A DNA stretch of 64,000 bases from Anthonomus grandis grandis (Eukaryota; Arthropoda; Insecta; Coleoptera; Curculionidae): the NCBI RefSeq assembly GCF_022605725.1, contig NC_065555.1, positions 14,460,938 through 14,524,937 of the forward strand, written 5' to 3'. The position numbers and the translations under genes are program-made. How positions within the stretch are numbered: position 1 is the stretch's first letter; each line of letters starts with the position of its first letter. The notes under the pieces were generated by a model. That model ran no database searches, was not told where the DNA came from, and saw only the letters and a list, made by a program, of their open reading frames with translations. This document shows positions 47,631-57,536 of this stretch, in pieces.

Positions 47631-49319
47631 AATATATATATATATAATAGTGTTTTATATATATAATTTATATATGATATATATGATAATAATTTATTTT
47701 TTCGATCTATAGGGTTGCTTCTACCCTTTTTTGACGGAATCACTCACATGTCTCTTATTTATTATTTATATCTTAATTACTAAAAACTGTTTAAGGTACA
47801 TATATTTGAAAGTGAGACAAAATTATAAACATTTTTATATTTCATTCCTTCTCTTCTAAATTTGTGATACTAATACCCTCCTATATAACAGCATTTTTTA
47901 TGAATAAATTGAATCCCTGAATTTGAATAGTGAATAAACTGTATTAGGTACCAGAGGAACATGAGGATATTTTGATTGAACTTATACAAAAATGTTATTT
48001 TCTTTACTGAGACAAACGTCTTGAAATACCAAAATACGCGTGAGACTTATTTGTTAGTAAACGCAAAAAACTCCAACCGCATGCAAACTAAAAAATGCAC
48101 GAATCGGTTCCTCCCGATGAATCTCTGGTAACATTGACCCGTCTGCTGCGAGACGAACAGTGTTCTGCTTTGCTTTAACGATGCGCTGTTGCGAAATGCT
48201 CACCTTCCCGATAAAGCGCGTTCAATCCATTTCAGGCAAAGTCACGTGCTGATGATTGCTCTTAAGTTTAGTTTAAAGACAAATAAAGCGACATTTAAAC
48301 AATGCAACTTCTTAAAATGCCTATATGGGCTGCTTATTCGTCATTTCTCATTAATACAGGGCCAATCAGCATAAAGATTTCCCAATTACAATAAATGTTT
48401 ACGATGTTGCCATAAAAAAAAAATTTTGAATCAAAACGGCGATAAGTTGCAGCTATTTTCAATTTTGTTTTTACTATAAAATTTCTAAATTACCTAACAC
48501 ATAATAGAAATTTAATTTTACACTTAATTTTTCTTAGTAAAGCTAATTAAAAATAAACTTTTAATTAAGCGCCCATTATATCCCAACCATAAAATATTAA
48601 ATTAAAATACCTCAAAAGCCTTTTTAAGTTTTCAAAGAATTATTATAAGCTTACACGCTATTTAAAGGCCTTTTTATTTGTTTTCTTTTTGTAATAAATT
48701 GATTGGAGAAATTTTAAAGCATTTTTCCTTTTTAATAACGGAAAATGTACATATTTTCATAGTAAGAGCACTACATTTTAAAAATATGAAATATTTTTCA
48801 TGCATGAATAAAGACGTTAGGATTTCCCATTGGACTGTTATAAATGAAAAGTCGTATTCCAGTAAAATTTTCTCATTTTCTTCGTGGAAGAAACTGCTTA
48901 GTTTTTCTTTATTGTTGAAAATGTTTTACTTCTTATTAAAGTGCTTAATTTAATGAATGCTCTTTTAGGCTTCATATAATATAAATAAAATTAGAATATC
49001 TCTTAAAAACGCCGATCAGAAAAATCATAAAATACATGAAATTGGCTAAATTACAGAAAACTTGCTAATTCACATTTAAATGACCAGACAACAATAAAAG
49101 CAAACATTTATTTTTGCGTTCGGTTAGCACTAATCGATTGAATTATTAGCAAAACCGGAATACATTTCAATTAAGTTGTTAATATGCGGCTTTCAAAATA
49201 CCTTTGTCATCAATTATATCTTATTTTAAAAATGAGTTATTATCTATTTTTTAAAAACGTTTGATGTTGAGTGTTATAAAGAAAATGTAAAATACCTGTT
49301 CCTGTTACTTCTTGCATTG
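47631..49319. other. gene-free stretch with a GC-richer patch
   Basis: A TA-rich microsatellite runs at 47631-47685. At 48035-48260 the DNA is less AT-rich and has several CpGs (GCTGCGAGACGAACAGTG, CGATAAAGCGCGTTCAATCC). No known exon or RNA gene was recognised there. Elsewhere nothing was seen. Confidence 0.4.
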
Positions 49320-49377
49320 TATGGCAACAGCCACGTGATGCAACCAATTGCAACTTGGTGCAAGCGATGTTGCCATA
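49320..49377. repeat. 58-nt hairpin
   Basis: TATGGCAACA at 49320-49329 pairs exactly with TGTTGCCATA at 49368-49377. Between them TGCAACCAA and TTGGTGCA form an inner stem with one gap. It has CACGTG in the loop side. It could be structural RNA, a binding site or chance. Confidence 0.6.
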
Positions 49378-50017
49378 TAGAGTTGTGTAGATAAGTGATA
49401 AAATTATCAAGTAAAGGTTTTGTTGATGCAAGAATAGTATATCAAGAACTTTTGCTAAACTAAAAATTATCTATTGGTCTTTTTTCAGGTAGAATTTATG
49501 TACATTTTATTCATACTTCAACCCTCAGACTACTTGTACGTAGATTAACGTAATTAACTAAATTAATTATGAGGTGAGTCACCAATATTTGGGAACATTA
49601 AATCACTTTTAATAGTTAAAATCGACACCAGAAACTGAATTAAGTCCCAGGCAAATGAATTAGGATCAAACGTATTGATAACAGCACTTTAAACTCTAGC
49701 CCACACAAGTAATTTAAATATTGCCTGGAAAAGCACGTCCAGTATCCAACAAAGTTTATTTTGAAAACTTTTAGTACTCATTCAGAAGAACCCTTTTAAA
49801 TATTGTTTTGCCCGGATTAATTTGTGCCTTTGTAGCAAACATGCCAAAAGCATTATAATAAAATATCAGCATGTAACAAAAACGAGTTTTGCCCGATAAA
49901 TGACCGTCCTAAATACTCTATATAATAATAGTGGGGCTTAGCCTGTACGCCGCCCAATTTGCGAGTATTTGCTAGAAAACAATAGACGTGTTTAATAATT
50001 AATATATCTGGAATAAA
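49378..50017. other. gene-free stretch
   Basis: Nothing recognised. Confidence 0.4.
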
Positions 50018-50880
50018 CAGATTCGTTTTCGGGTCAACTGGTTCAATTTTGATTAACTTCATGCACGTAGCGTTTGCGAACGCTTTTACTGTGTCATATA
50101 GGGAAATTTCCGCTAGCTTTTTTATTAAATGTGAGTGGTTAAAACTACTCAGACTCCGTGATTCAGACAAAATTGCGCCAATGTTATTCCTGGAGCCAGT
50201 GAATGTAGGAAAATTCCTGGATAACTAAAGACAATTTAAAAAAACAGATAGATGTTTTGAAGATAAAGATATAAATGATATTATTATTGAAGTGGATCTG
50301 GGCATTGAAGCAAAGGTAGAGGAAACATGATTTTTGTCTTCACTATCATAAGCGTATATTTAGGAATCTCTCTATTCTCAACAATTTCCTTTTTCATAAT
50401 GTTTTTTTGTTTTTCAAGTTGGTTTTCTATAATATTTTTCAATATCTGCAGAATCTCAACAGGCCTTAAATCTGACTTTAGAGAGTCGTTTGAAAGAAAT
50501 GATCATGATTGAAACTCAGAAAACCATTAATAAGGATCAATTCTAAAAATGATTTATCAAAGTTTGCTAGTTATTTAACTATGCTATGGTCAAAAATAAC
50601 ATCAAGGACATCACCACTCTCAGTCTTGAATATAAAAAAGGCAAATTAATTTATTCGTTTTGGGGTTTAGTGGTTCAAATTTGGCTAACCTTATGCGCCT
50701 AGCGTTTGCGTTCGCAGATGTGAATGCGTTACTGTATTATATACTGAGCTTTCCGCTAGACTTTTTTCTGTGTGTATTAAATGCCAATGATCAAAACTAC
50801 GCAGACTTTGTGATTCAGGAAAATATTATGTGAGTGATATTTCTGGCGTTAGCAAATGTAAAAAGGATCCTGGAAAATTT
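50018..50880 (-). repeat. two diverged direct repeats, ~630-bp period
   Basis: Blocks at about 50018-50240 and 50650-50880 share TTCGTTTT.GGG..TA(A/C)TGG, GTAGCGTTTGCGAACGC (GCGTTTGCGTTCGC in the second), TTTCCGCTAG and CTACTCAGACT.CGTGATTCA. The 105-codon minus-strand frame at 49853-50170 lies across the first copy and is not kept in the second. I therefore do not call it a gene. Confidence 0.6.
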
Positions 50881-51392
50881 GAAACTAAAGTCACCTTTAG
50901 CTTAAGGACATTCTAATAATGAATATTGGCGGTAGAAATTGGTGAATATTGTCAAGTAAGAAGGTTCTTATGTATCGAAAAAATGTTAGAATTTCTAAGT
51001 AAAAAAATTAAATAAAATTTGGCAATTTTTCAAGAAGCGTTGATCCATGGTTAAGGCAATCAATTCGCAAGTTATCTCAAGCATCGTCCTAATGAAACTT
51101 AGTAGAGTCTTTTTTGGTCAGAAAATCTGTAAGATAAGTTGCTAGAATTATAATTAGGAAAGGATTTTAAGTACTACTGACTCGAATGTAGAAGAAATTT
51201 AGATGGTTGGACAACTTGAAACCAAAGTCCTCCTTAACCGATGAATAATACCCTTTTTGATCAAGTTCAAACGCAATAATGAGACTACTCTTCACCGAGT
51301 AAAATTTCTAATAACCATTAATGAAATAGGCGCTAACTTAAACTTTAGTTCCGTTAACTTCGATGATTTAGTTAATGATATAAAAATAAAAA
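50881..51392. other. gene-free stretch
   Basis: Nothing recognised. Confidence 0.4.
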
Positions 51393-52681
51393 GGTTATCC
51401 ATTTCATGCTTGGGAAAGTAAAGTTAAATAAAACACACAAGATATTCAGATAGAGACAACATTTTTATTTTGTTTTAAAGATTGAATCATTCCATTATAT
51501 GTGAAACGCAATATCATTTAAATGTCCACCGCGGGATCTCCGACAAACTTCAATCCTTTTAAGAAAATTTTCAATCACTTTTCGGCACACTTCAGCTAAT
51601 ATCTCGGCTAGAACTTCACGAATGTTGGTTTTAAATTATTGAAGAGTTTAAGGGTTATTGGCGTAGATACGATCTTTCGCATAGCCCCACAAAAAAAAAA
51701 TCCAAAGGTGTGAGATCACAGGATCTTGGAGGCCAATAGATATCACCTAATCTTGAAATTAAATATCCTGGAAACTTCTCTTGCAAAAGAGCTCGGTTGG
51801 CCTGTATTATGTGACTTGTGGCTCCGTCCTGCTGGAACTACATGTCTTCCAGATCTTCTTCTTCGATTTCTCTCCAAAAAGAATTGGCCAACATGCCTCC
51901 ATACCGCTCAGAGTTTACTGTTAAGGCTCTCCCGCGATTGTTGTCAAAAAAATACGGACCAATAACACCACCAGACCATAATGCAAACCATACAGTCACT
52001 TTTTCAGGATGCAAAGGCCTTTCACCTGAGGATTTTCAGAATCCCATATGGGGCAATTCTGTTTATTTACGTAGCCACACAGCGTAAAATGAGCCTCATC
52101 ACTAAAGAAAATTCTGCTCGAAAAATGAGCATCAGCAGCTTGTTGTTCAAGTACCCAATTTGCGAATGTTCTGCGTTGTCCATGGTCTATAGGCTAAATT
52201 CTTGAGTAAGTTGGACTTTGTATGGATGGAGCTGTCAATCCAAATGCAAAACTCGCCACAGTGAGCCGTAAGACAAACCCAAATTTTGAGCACGCCGAGG
52301 AATTGACAAGTTTGGGTCTTCCTCCACACTTTGAGCCACAGCAGCGACATTTTCAGCTAAACCAACGTTACGGTGATGCAGGTGCCTTACAATACCAGTA
52401 ACCGATCCAGTCTCTTCAAATTTTCTTACTGTGTTCGAAATTGTTTGCTCTGTAGGACGATTATGTCGACCGTAATTAGCTCATAAAGCTCTAAACGTTG
52501 ACACAGGAGAATCACCATTTTTATTGAACAATTTAATATTTTAGTACGTTGTTCGACTGTTAACCGATCCATATTTATAAATGGCAAACCTTCAACTAAA
52601 AAAAAATGCTTCACATGACGTTTGTTTCTGATAGGTGTCAAACGGCAGGGTTGTACTTAGCCAACCTCGAATTGGATAACC
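51393..52681. mobile_element. mariner-like element, ~1.29 kb, with diverged TIRs
   Basis: GGTTATCCATTTCATGCTTG at 51393 matches the reverse complement of the right end (GGTTATCCAATTCGAGGTTG, ending at 52681) at about 22 of 28 positions. The length is typical of mariner elements. The element holds a transposase pseudogene on the minus strand. Confidence 0.8.
51495..52572 (-). pseudogene. mariner-like transposase, many stops
   Basis: From ATG at 52572: MDRLTVEQRTKI, then NRPTEQTIRNTVRKFEETGS (HTH), RHLHHRNVGLAENVAAVAQS and a frame-shifted middle. FQQDGATSHIIQANRALLQ and WPPRSCDLTPLDFF follow, then WGYAKDRIYANNP and the C-terminal GGHLNDIAFHI before TAA at 51495. Catalytic D residues two and three are 41 residues apart by my count, as in the element at 44.4-45.9 kb, although the proteins differ clearly. 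Several stops and shifts, so inactive. Confidence 0.9.
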
Positions 52682-53724
52682 CGCTACTTACTGGTTTTCT
52701 CGTAATCATTAACACACATTGCATATACTTTAATGGCTACTAGTTATGTTTACTTGATATTTAGTAAGGCTGACTATGATATTTAGCAACCTTTAATAAG
52801 CGCCATATATAGAGCTAACTAAGCTATCTAATAATCATTACTTGGTTCCAAATCATTGGTTACCAAACCTTTAGTAGTACTAAATAGCCATATAGTAATA
52901 GTTACTATAATTATCATAGTGGTGATAATATATTTCTAGGTATGCTGTCATTGTAATCAAATCAATTTTACTAAAGTATTTAATTGAATTGGCTTCATAA
53001 TAATAGTAACTCTTAGCCATTATCTAGTAACAGTAAGCTGCTTTTTTAGTCATTATGACCAAGCTATACAGGTTGTTCTGGTAAAAGTGAGAAAAGCTTC
53101 TTTTATATGTGGATAACAGCTGGTATTATTAATCCAATAAAATACCTACAGAAACAAACTAAAAACCTTTTCCAAATTTCAATGCCAATGATATTAAATT
53201 TCGTAATGATTTGATGAAGAAGTCTGGTGAAGAAAATATGCAAAAAAGTTTCATTCTTAAAAATATATATATTTATATATATAAAATATATTTATATATA
53301 TAGTAAATATATATATTTACCTATATTATGTATACTTCCTTTTTGGAGACATAAAGTTTTAATTTTTTTTTAATATCTACTTGTTCATAAAGCACAATAG
53401 TGGGAATAAAGATATTAAAATAAACATTTAAAATAATAACTTTTTTTTTCTAATTATTCAGTAACAAATTAGTTAATTGTTTTTTACTAATTTATGTCTA
53501 CACTTTTAAAACATGAAACAAATATTAATCCAAATGTTTTCTTATATATACCTGATATGGTAAGAAAATATTAGTATATATACTATACCTATTAAGCTGG
53601 AATTCTTTCATTTTATAATTTAATCTATTATTTAATTAAGAAACCCATTAAAAAAAAACAAAAGAACAAAATACAAATTATTACAAAATCTAAAGAAGAA
53701 TAAATTGTTTTTACTGATCAGTAC
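52682..53724. other. gene-free stretch with TA-rich microsatellite
   Basis: A TATATATTTATATATATAAA-type tract occupies about 53263-53330. TAGTAA/TTACTA-type short motifs are dense at 52730-53050. No gene seen. Confidence 0.5.
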
Positions 53725-54031
53725 ATCAAATAAGTCTTATTATTTCCGCTAATTGTACATAAAGTATTAAAAATGGCTAATTGATCAAACAACAACTCTC
53801 TTGCTTACTAAATTTAATTTCAAAAGAAAACAAATGCTCATGAAATTCTGAAAGAACTATATTTATACAAATAAAATATAGTCCTTTCAGCTCACTAATC
53901 GAAATGAATTTAATTTTCTTAAATGTAATCCCTCCTAATTCCTTAACGACAGTAATATCATTCTGGCGAAATAACTTACTTTGAATAGTTACAAGTTTAA
54001 CTGATATTACTTTGCTAAACAATTTTTGCAC
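53725..54031 (-). pseudogene. C-terminal part of the zinc-finger cassette ORF
   Basis: The minus strand reads VKLVTIQSKLFRQNDITVVK, then KFISISELKGLYFICINIVL and SEFHEHLFSFEIK; beyond a stop at 53777 it continues in the same frame to a TYLMY-like end. The order 'NDIVV...ISELKG.YFIC.....F..HLFSFEI' is one I remember at the C-terminus of C2H2-finger proteins repeated in insect genomes. I cannot name a function. Confidence 0.5.
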
Positions 54032-54237
54032 TTATGCCATATTTCTCACACAAGTTCTATGAATACAAATTTTTTAAAGATGTTCATTGGGTTATTAAGT
54101 AATACTGTAACATAACTGACAGCATTTTAAATGTCTTTTCGACAAGAAAAATTTAGTGCATACAAGTTTGTTATGAATGAAACATTATTGCTTGATTATT
54201 AATGATATAGCTCATATTAATGATAATTTAAATTCTT

Positions 54238-54471
54238 TTAAAAAATCAGTATGTCAATATTATGATAATTTCCAATGAGCTGATCTTTAAACTTATTATT
54301 TTGGTTACTTAAACTAACCACACTTGAACTGCAATGTTGAGGCTCATGAATCTTAAAATGTTTCCTAAAACTTTTTTGGCTTGTAAAATGTCTAGTGCAA
54401 CTATTTTCTTTACAATATCTGTAATTTTTTTTGTTTATTATAAACAATAGATAAATAGGTAAAAAGGGCAC
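54238..54471 (-). pseudogene. C2H2 zinc-finger fragment
   Basis: The minus strand encodes YRYCKENSCTRHFTSQKSFR, followed by KHFKIH. The spacing C-x4-C-x12-H-x3-H, with F and a hydrophobic residue at the usual core positions, is that of a C2H2 finger. Only one finger is visible. It lies ~130 bp downstream of the frame at 54599-54838 and ~200 bp upstream of the fragment at 53725-54031, all on one strand. Probably the N-terminus of a broken ORF. Confidence 0.6.
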
Positions 54472-54598
54472 TAAGTTTTAAAAAAGATGAGCTGCAGATG
54501 AAGCAAACTGGCGGCATTATTTGTTAAATTAGTCTAGAAAAAAAATCTTTACTTAATGAATCCAAAAAGTTTATTCTTCTTTTGATCTGTACCAACCA

Positions 54599-54838
54599 TT
54601 ATAGTTGTAAGTAACATTTTATGTCTGCTATAGCAGCCTCAGATGATGGATTTTTCCTTTCTAGTATCTGATGAATTAAAAACCAGATAAGTTCACTTTC
54701 CGCAGAATAGTCAATATCCATGGAATTAAAAAGCTTAAATAATAACTCAAGAGTCCTTAGAGCTGTATCAACTTTGTACCTTATATCCTCAACCATAATG
54801 TAAAAATCTTCCTTCCCTGCACCACATACAATTATCAT
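54599..54838 (-). pseudogene. C-terminus of the first cassette ORF
   Basis: The minus strand gives EDFYIMVEDIRYKVDTALRT, then ELLFKLFNSMDIDYSAESEL and IWFLIHQILERK, ending in KCYLQL-stop. From memory this 'IRYKVD.....L..LFK.F..L...Y..ES..IW.FI' pattern closes a repetitive insect protein whose gene sits just upstream of a zinc-finger gene. Here the zinc finger follows in the same direction. Not a known enzyme domain. Confidence 0.5.
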
Positions 54839-55067
54839 ACTAATTCAAATTAGTCAACAGATGCATTGTGAATTATTTAATATTTCATTTGACCCAAAAC
54901 TAAATAAGAAATATTGAAATTTTGGAATGGTTTTTTTTCTTAATTGCATTTTAGAACATTTTTGCAAATGCCATGAATATTTCACTGAGGTAATGCTTTA
55001 ACTAACATGTGGGACTTACATGTATGATTAAGAAGAAACTTTTTAAGACTTCTGATCTGGATTTTCT

Positions 55068-55079
55068 TAGGGCTGCGTA
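55068..55079 (+). repeat. 12-bp target-site duplication, 5' copy
   Basis: TAGGGCTGCGTA here is repeated exactly at 57525-57536, bracketing the LINE. Confidence 0.9.
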
Positions 55080-57422
55080 CGCTGCTTTACGACAGAAAGG
55101 TTGAAATGGGCAATAAACACCTTTCGACCGTACAAGTCACCGGGAGTGGATGGAATTTTTCCTGCTCTCCTACAAAACGGACAAGAGAAAATCCTTCCTC
55201 ACCTGAGTAGAATAGCAAGGACGAGCTTAGCGTCGGGATACATTCCCAGTAGCTGGCGAAGGGCAAAAGTCACCTTCATACCGAAAATAGGAAAAAAAGA
55301 TGGGACTGACCCCAAATCTTTCAGACCTATCAGCCTTACGTCTTTCATTCTGAAAACAATAGAAAAAATTGTAGACAACCATATCAGGAATGACATTCTG
55401 GAGAGAGCACCTCTACATCAGTGTCAACATGCTTATAGAGCGGGCAGATCCACAGAAACCGCACTATATCAACTGACACAAATCATCCAGAAAAGCCTGA
55501 ATGAGAAAGAAACAGCCATCTGCGCCTTTCTAGATATATCTGGGGCATTTGATAACACGTCACATGTAGCGGTAAAAAATGCCCTGGAAAAAAGAAATTT
55601 GAACAAAACCATAATCCGATGGATTTGTCAAATGCTTGCCACGCGTACGGCTGAGACTACTGTGGGCGAACAGACCACAGGCATCAAAACTACTCGTGGC
55701 ACGCCTCAAGGAGGGGTAACTTCACCCTTACTATGGAGTCTAGTAGTCGATGAACTACTTGAGATATTGACAAATCTCGGTTTCACCTGCATAGGATATG
55801 CTGATGATATCGTTATTATAGTCAAAGGCAGGTATAAGGGCACTTTATACGACCTCATACAAAGAAGCCTAAGCATCACGGAAGAATGGTGCACATCAGT
55901 GGGGCTGAGCATAAATTCAGCGAAAACTACTATCGTACCATTCACTCGTAAAAGGAAAATGCAACCCACCAGGGACATCCACCTGGGCGGACAAGTTGTA
56001 CATACATCGGATGAAGTAAAATATCTAGGAGTGACACTGGATAGTAAGCTTAGTTGGAACAAGCATCTAGAATTCACAGTAAACAAGGCCACTAAAGCCA
56101 TTATGATCTGTAGGAACCTAGCGGGTAAAAACTGGGGATGCTCCCCAAAAATACTGCGATGGATGTACACCATGATGGTTAAACCCATAATCACATATGG
56201 GGCAGTGGTGTGGCATGACACTACAAAGTTAAGTACAGTAAGGCGTAAACTTGACAAGGTTCAAAGACTTGCATGCGTATGCATTACAGGAGCTATGAAA
56301 ACATGCCCCACAGCAGCACTGGAGGTCATAGTTGACCTGGCACCTCTTCACCTGGCAGTAAAAGGAGCTGCTAAAAGGGCCATGTTCAGATTAGCAAGGG
56401 ATAGAACGAACAGTAGGGACATTGATCAGAGAGCCTGGGTATCTCAAACAAGATCCATTCCCCTGTTCGATCTTCCCAAGGACGATATAACTCGGGAATA
56501 TCACTTTGTTAGGAATTTCAGTACAAAAATTGACAGCAAAAGTGACTGGGAAAATGGATCTGTCGCCCGCTCACTTAAGCAGAATACTATCAAATGGTAC
56601 ACAGATGGTTCTAAAACCGAAAAAGGAACAGGAGCTGGAGTATTTGGGCCTGGCACCAAATACTCAGAGCCACTGGGAAAATACACCAGTGTCTTTCAAG
56701 CGGAAATACACGCTATAGAAAGATGCGCTCAATTAATCCTGAACAAAGACTACCTCAAGCAGGACATCGCAATCTTCACCGACAGTCAAGCAGCCATAGC
56801 AGCACTGAGTTCACATGTCATCAGTTCTAAAATGGTAAGAGACTGTTTGGGCAAACTTAATGAGGTAGGAAAGAGAAACAAAGTCACAATATTGTGGGTA
56901 CCTGGACATACAGGCGTGCAAGGTAACGAAGAAGCCAATATTCTGGCAAAAAAGGGATCTGGTTCTCAATTTGTAGGACCGGAACCTTTCTGCGGCATAG
57001 GAAAGAATACTTACCTATATGAGCTTACAAAAATGGAGGATCAACTCAGAGAAAGCCTCTGGGATGATCATCCAGGGTTGAGACACTCCAAGATGTTCCT
57101 TGGAACCCTTGACCCAAAAAAATCTAAAGCTCTAGTAAGTTTAACTAAAACTAAACTACGGATTGTAACAGGATTCCTAACAGGGCACTGTCACCTTCGA
57201 GAACACCGCAGGAAACTAAAACTAGAACAGACAGGTGAATGCAGATTCTGTGGGGAAGAGGAAGAGACCCCAGAACACCTAGTAACTGCATGCGAAACAG
57301 TTGCCGAAAGTCGTGCCATGCACCTCGGTAATTATGAAATTCCAGAAGGAAATATCTCATTACTGGAACCGTCACAACTATTAGCCTTTATTAAAGCCAT
57401 AGGATTGTACGAAGTAATTTGA
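55080..57422 (+). CDS. LINE ORF2, truncated: reverse transcriptase + RNase H
   Basis: Uninterrupted for 780 codons, with no start ATG of its own because the 5' part is missing. Residues below count from the TTG at 55101. The RT domain covers ~1-280: FRPISLT (74-80), motif A AFLDISGAFD (D145), motif B RGTPQGGVTSPLLW (199-212), motif C YADD (233-236), then EVKYLGVTLD (305-314). RNase H spans ~495-620: YTDGS (D502), FQAEIHAIE (E535), FTDSQAA (D561) and VPGHTGVQGNEEAN (H603). The fourth acidic residue, normally D in GNEEAD, is N613 here. A C-x2-C-x8-H-x4-C zinc knuckle (C714, C717, H726, C731) lies near the end. RNase H downstream of RT suggests an I-group type of LINE; the exact clade is not settled. 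Reverse transcription at the nick would be its role in a full copy. Confidence 0.95.
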   Translation, partial: RCFTTERLKWAINTFRPYKSPGVDGIFPALLQNGQEKILPHLSRIARTSLASGYIPSSWRRAKVTFIPKIGKKDGTDPKSFRPISLTSFILKTIEKIVDNHIRNDILERAPLHQCQHAYRAGRSTETALYQLTQIIQKSLNEKETAICAFLDISGAFDNTSHVAVKNALEKRNLNKTIIRWICQMLATRTAETTVGEQTTGIKTTRGTPQGGVTSPLLWSLVVDELLEILTNLGFTCIGYADDIVIIVKGRYKGTLYDLIQRSLSITEEWCTSVGLSINSAKTTIVPFTRKRKMQPTRDIHLGGQVVHTSDEVKYLGVTLDSKLSWNKHLEFTVNKATKAIMICRNLAGKNWGCSPKILRWMYTMMVKPIITYGAVVWHDTTKLSTVRRKLDKVQRLACVCITGAMKTCPTAALEVIVDLAPLHLAVKGAAKRAMFRLARDRTNSRDIDQRAWVSQTRSIPLFDLPKDDITREYHFVRNFSTKIDSKSDWENGSVARSLKQNTIKWYTDGSKTEKGTGAGVFGPGTKYSEPLGKYTSVFQAEIHAIERCAQLILNKDYLKQDIAIFTDSQAAIAALSSHVISSKMVRDCLGKLNEVGKRNKVTILWVPGHTGVQGNEEANILAKKGSGSQFVGPEPFCGIGKNTYLYELTKMEDQLRESLWDDHPGLRHSKMFLGTLDPKKSKALVSLTKTKLRIVTGFLTGHCHLREHRRKLKLEQTGECRFCGEEEETPEHLVTACETVAESRAMHLGNYEIPEGNISLLEPSQLLAFIKAIGLYEVI

Positions 57423-57524
57423 CTTGAGAATAACATCAAGCAGTAATTAGAAAGGGGCACACAATAGATCTTTTAGGTCGCAGTGAAACTTCACCCTTAT
57501 TTTTTAATCTAATCTAATCTAATC
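55080..57524 (+). mobile_element. 5'-truncated LINE with RNase H, young insertion
   Basis: The insertion starts abruptly inside ORF2 and ends in about four AATCT repeats (57505-57524). It is bracketed by an exact 12-bp duplication. 5' truncation, a simple-repeat 3' tail and variable-length duplications are the marks of target-primed reverse transcription. The 3' untranslated region is only ~100 bp. The open frame and perfect duplication point to a recent event. It split the degenerate tandem array that continues at 57537. Confidence 0.95.
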
Positions 57525-57536
57525 TAGGGCTGCGTA
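57525..57536 (+). repeat. 12-bp target-site duplication, 3' copy
   Basis: TAGGGCTGCGTA, identical to 55068-55079. Its first T could also belong to the tail. Confidence 0.9.

Noticed and set aside
49853..50170. 105-codon minus-strand open frame as a possible small gene
   Set aside because: It lies across a diverged direct repeat, and its frame is not kept in the second copy.
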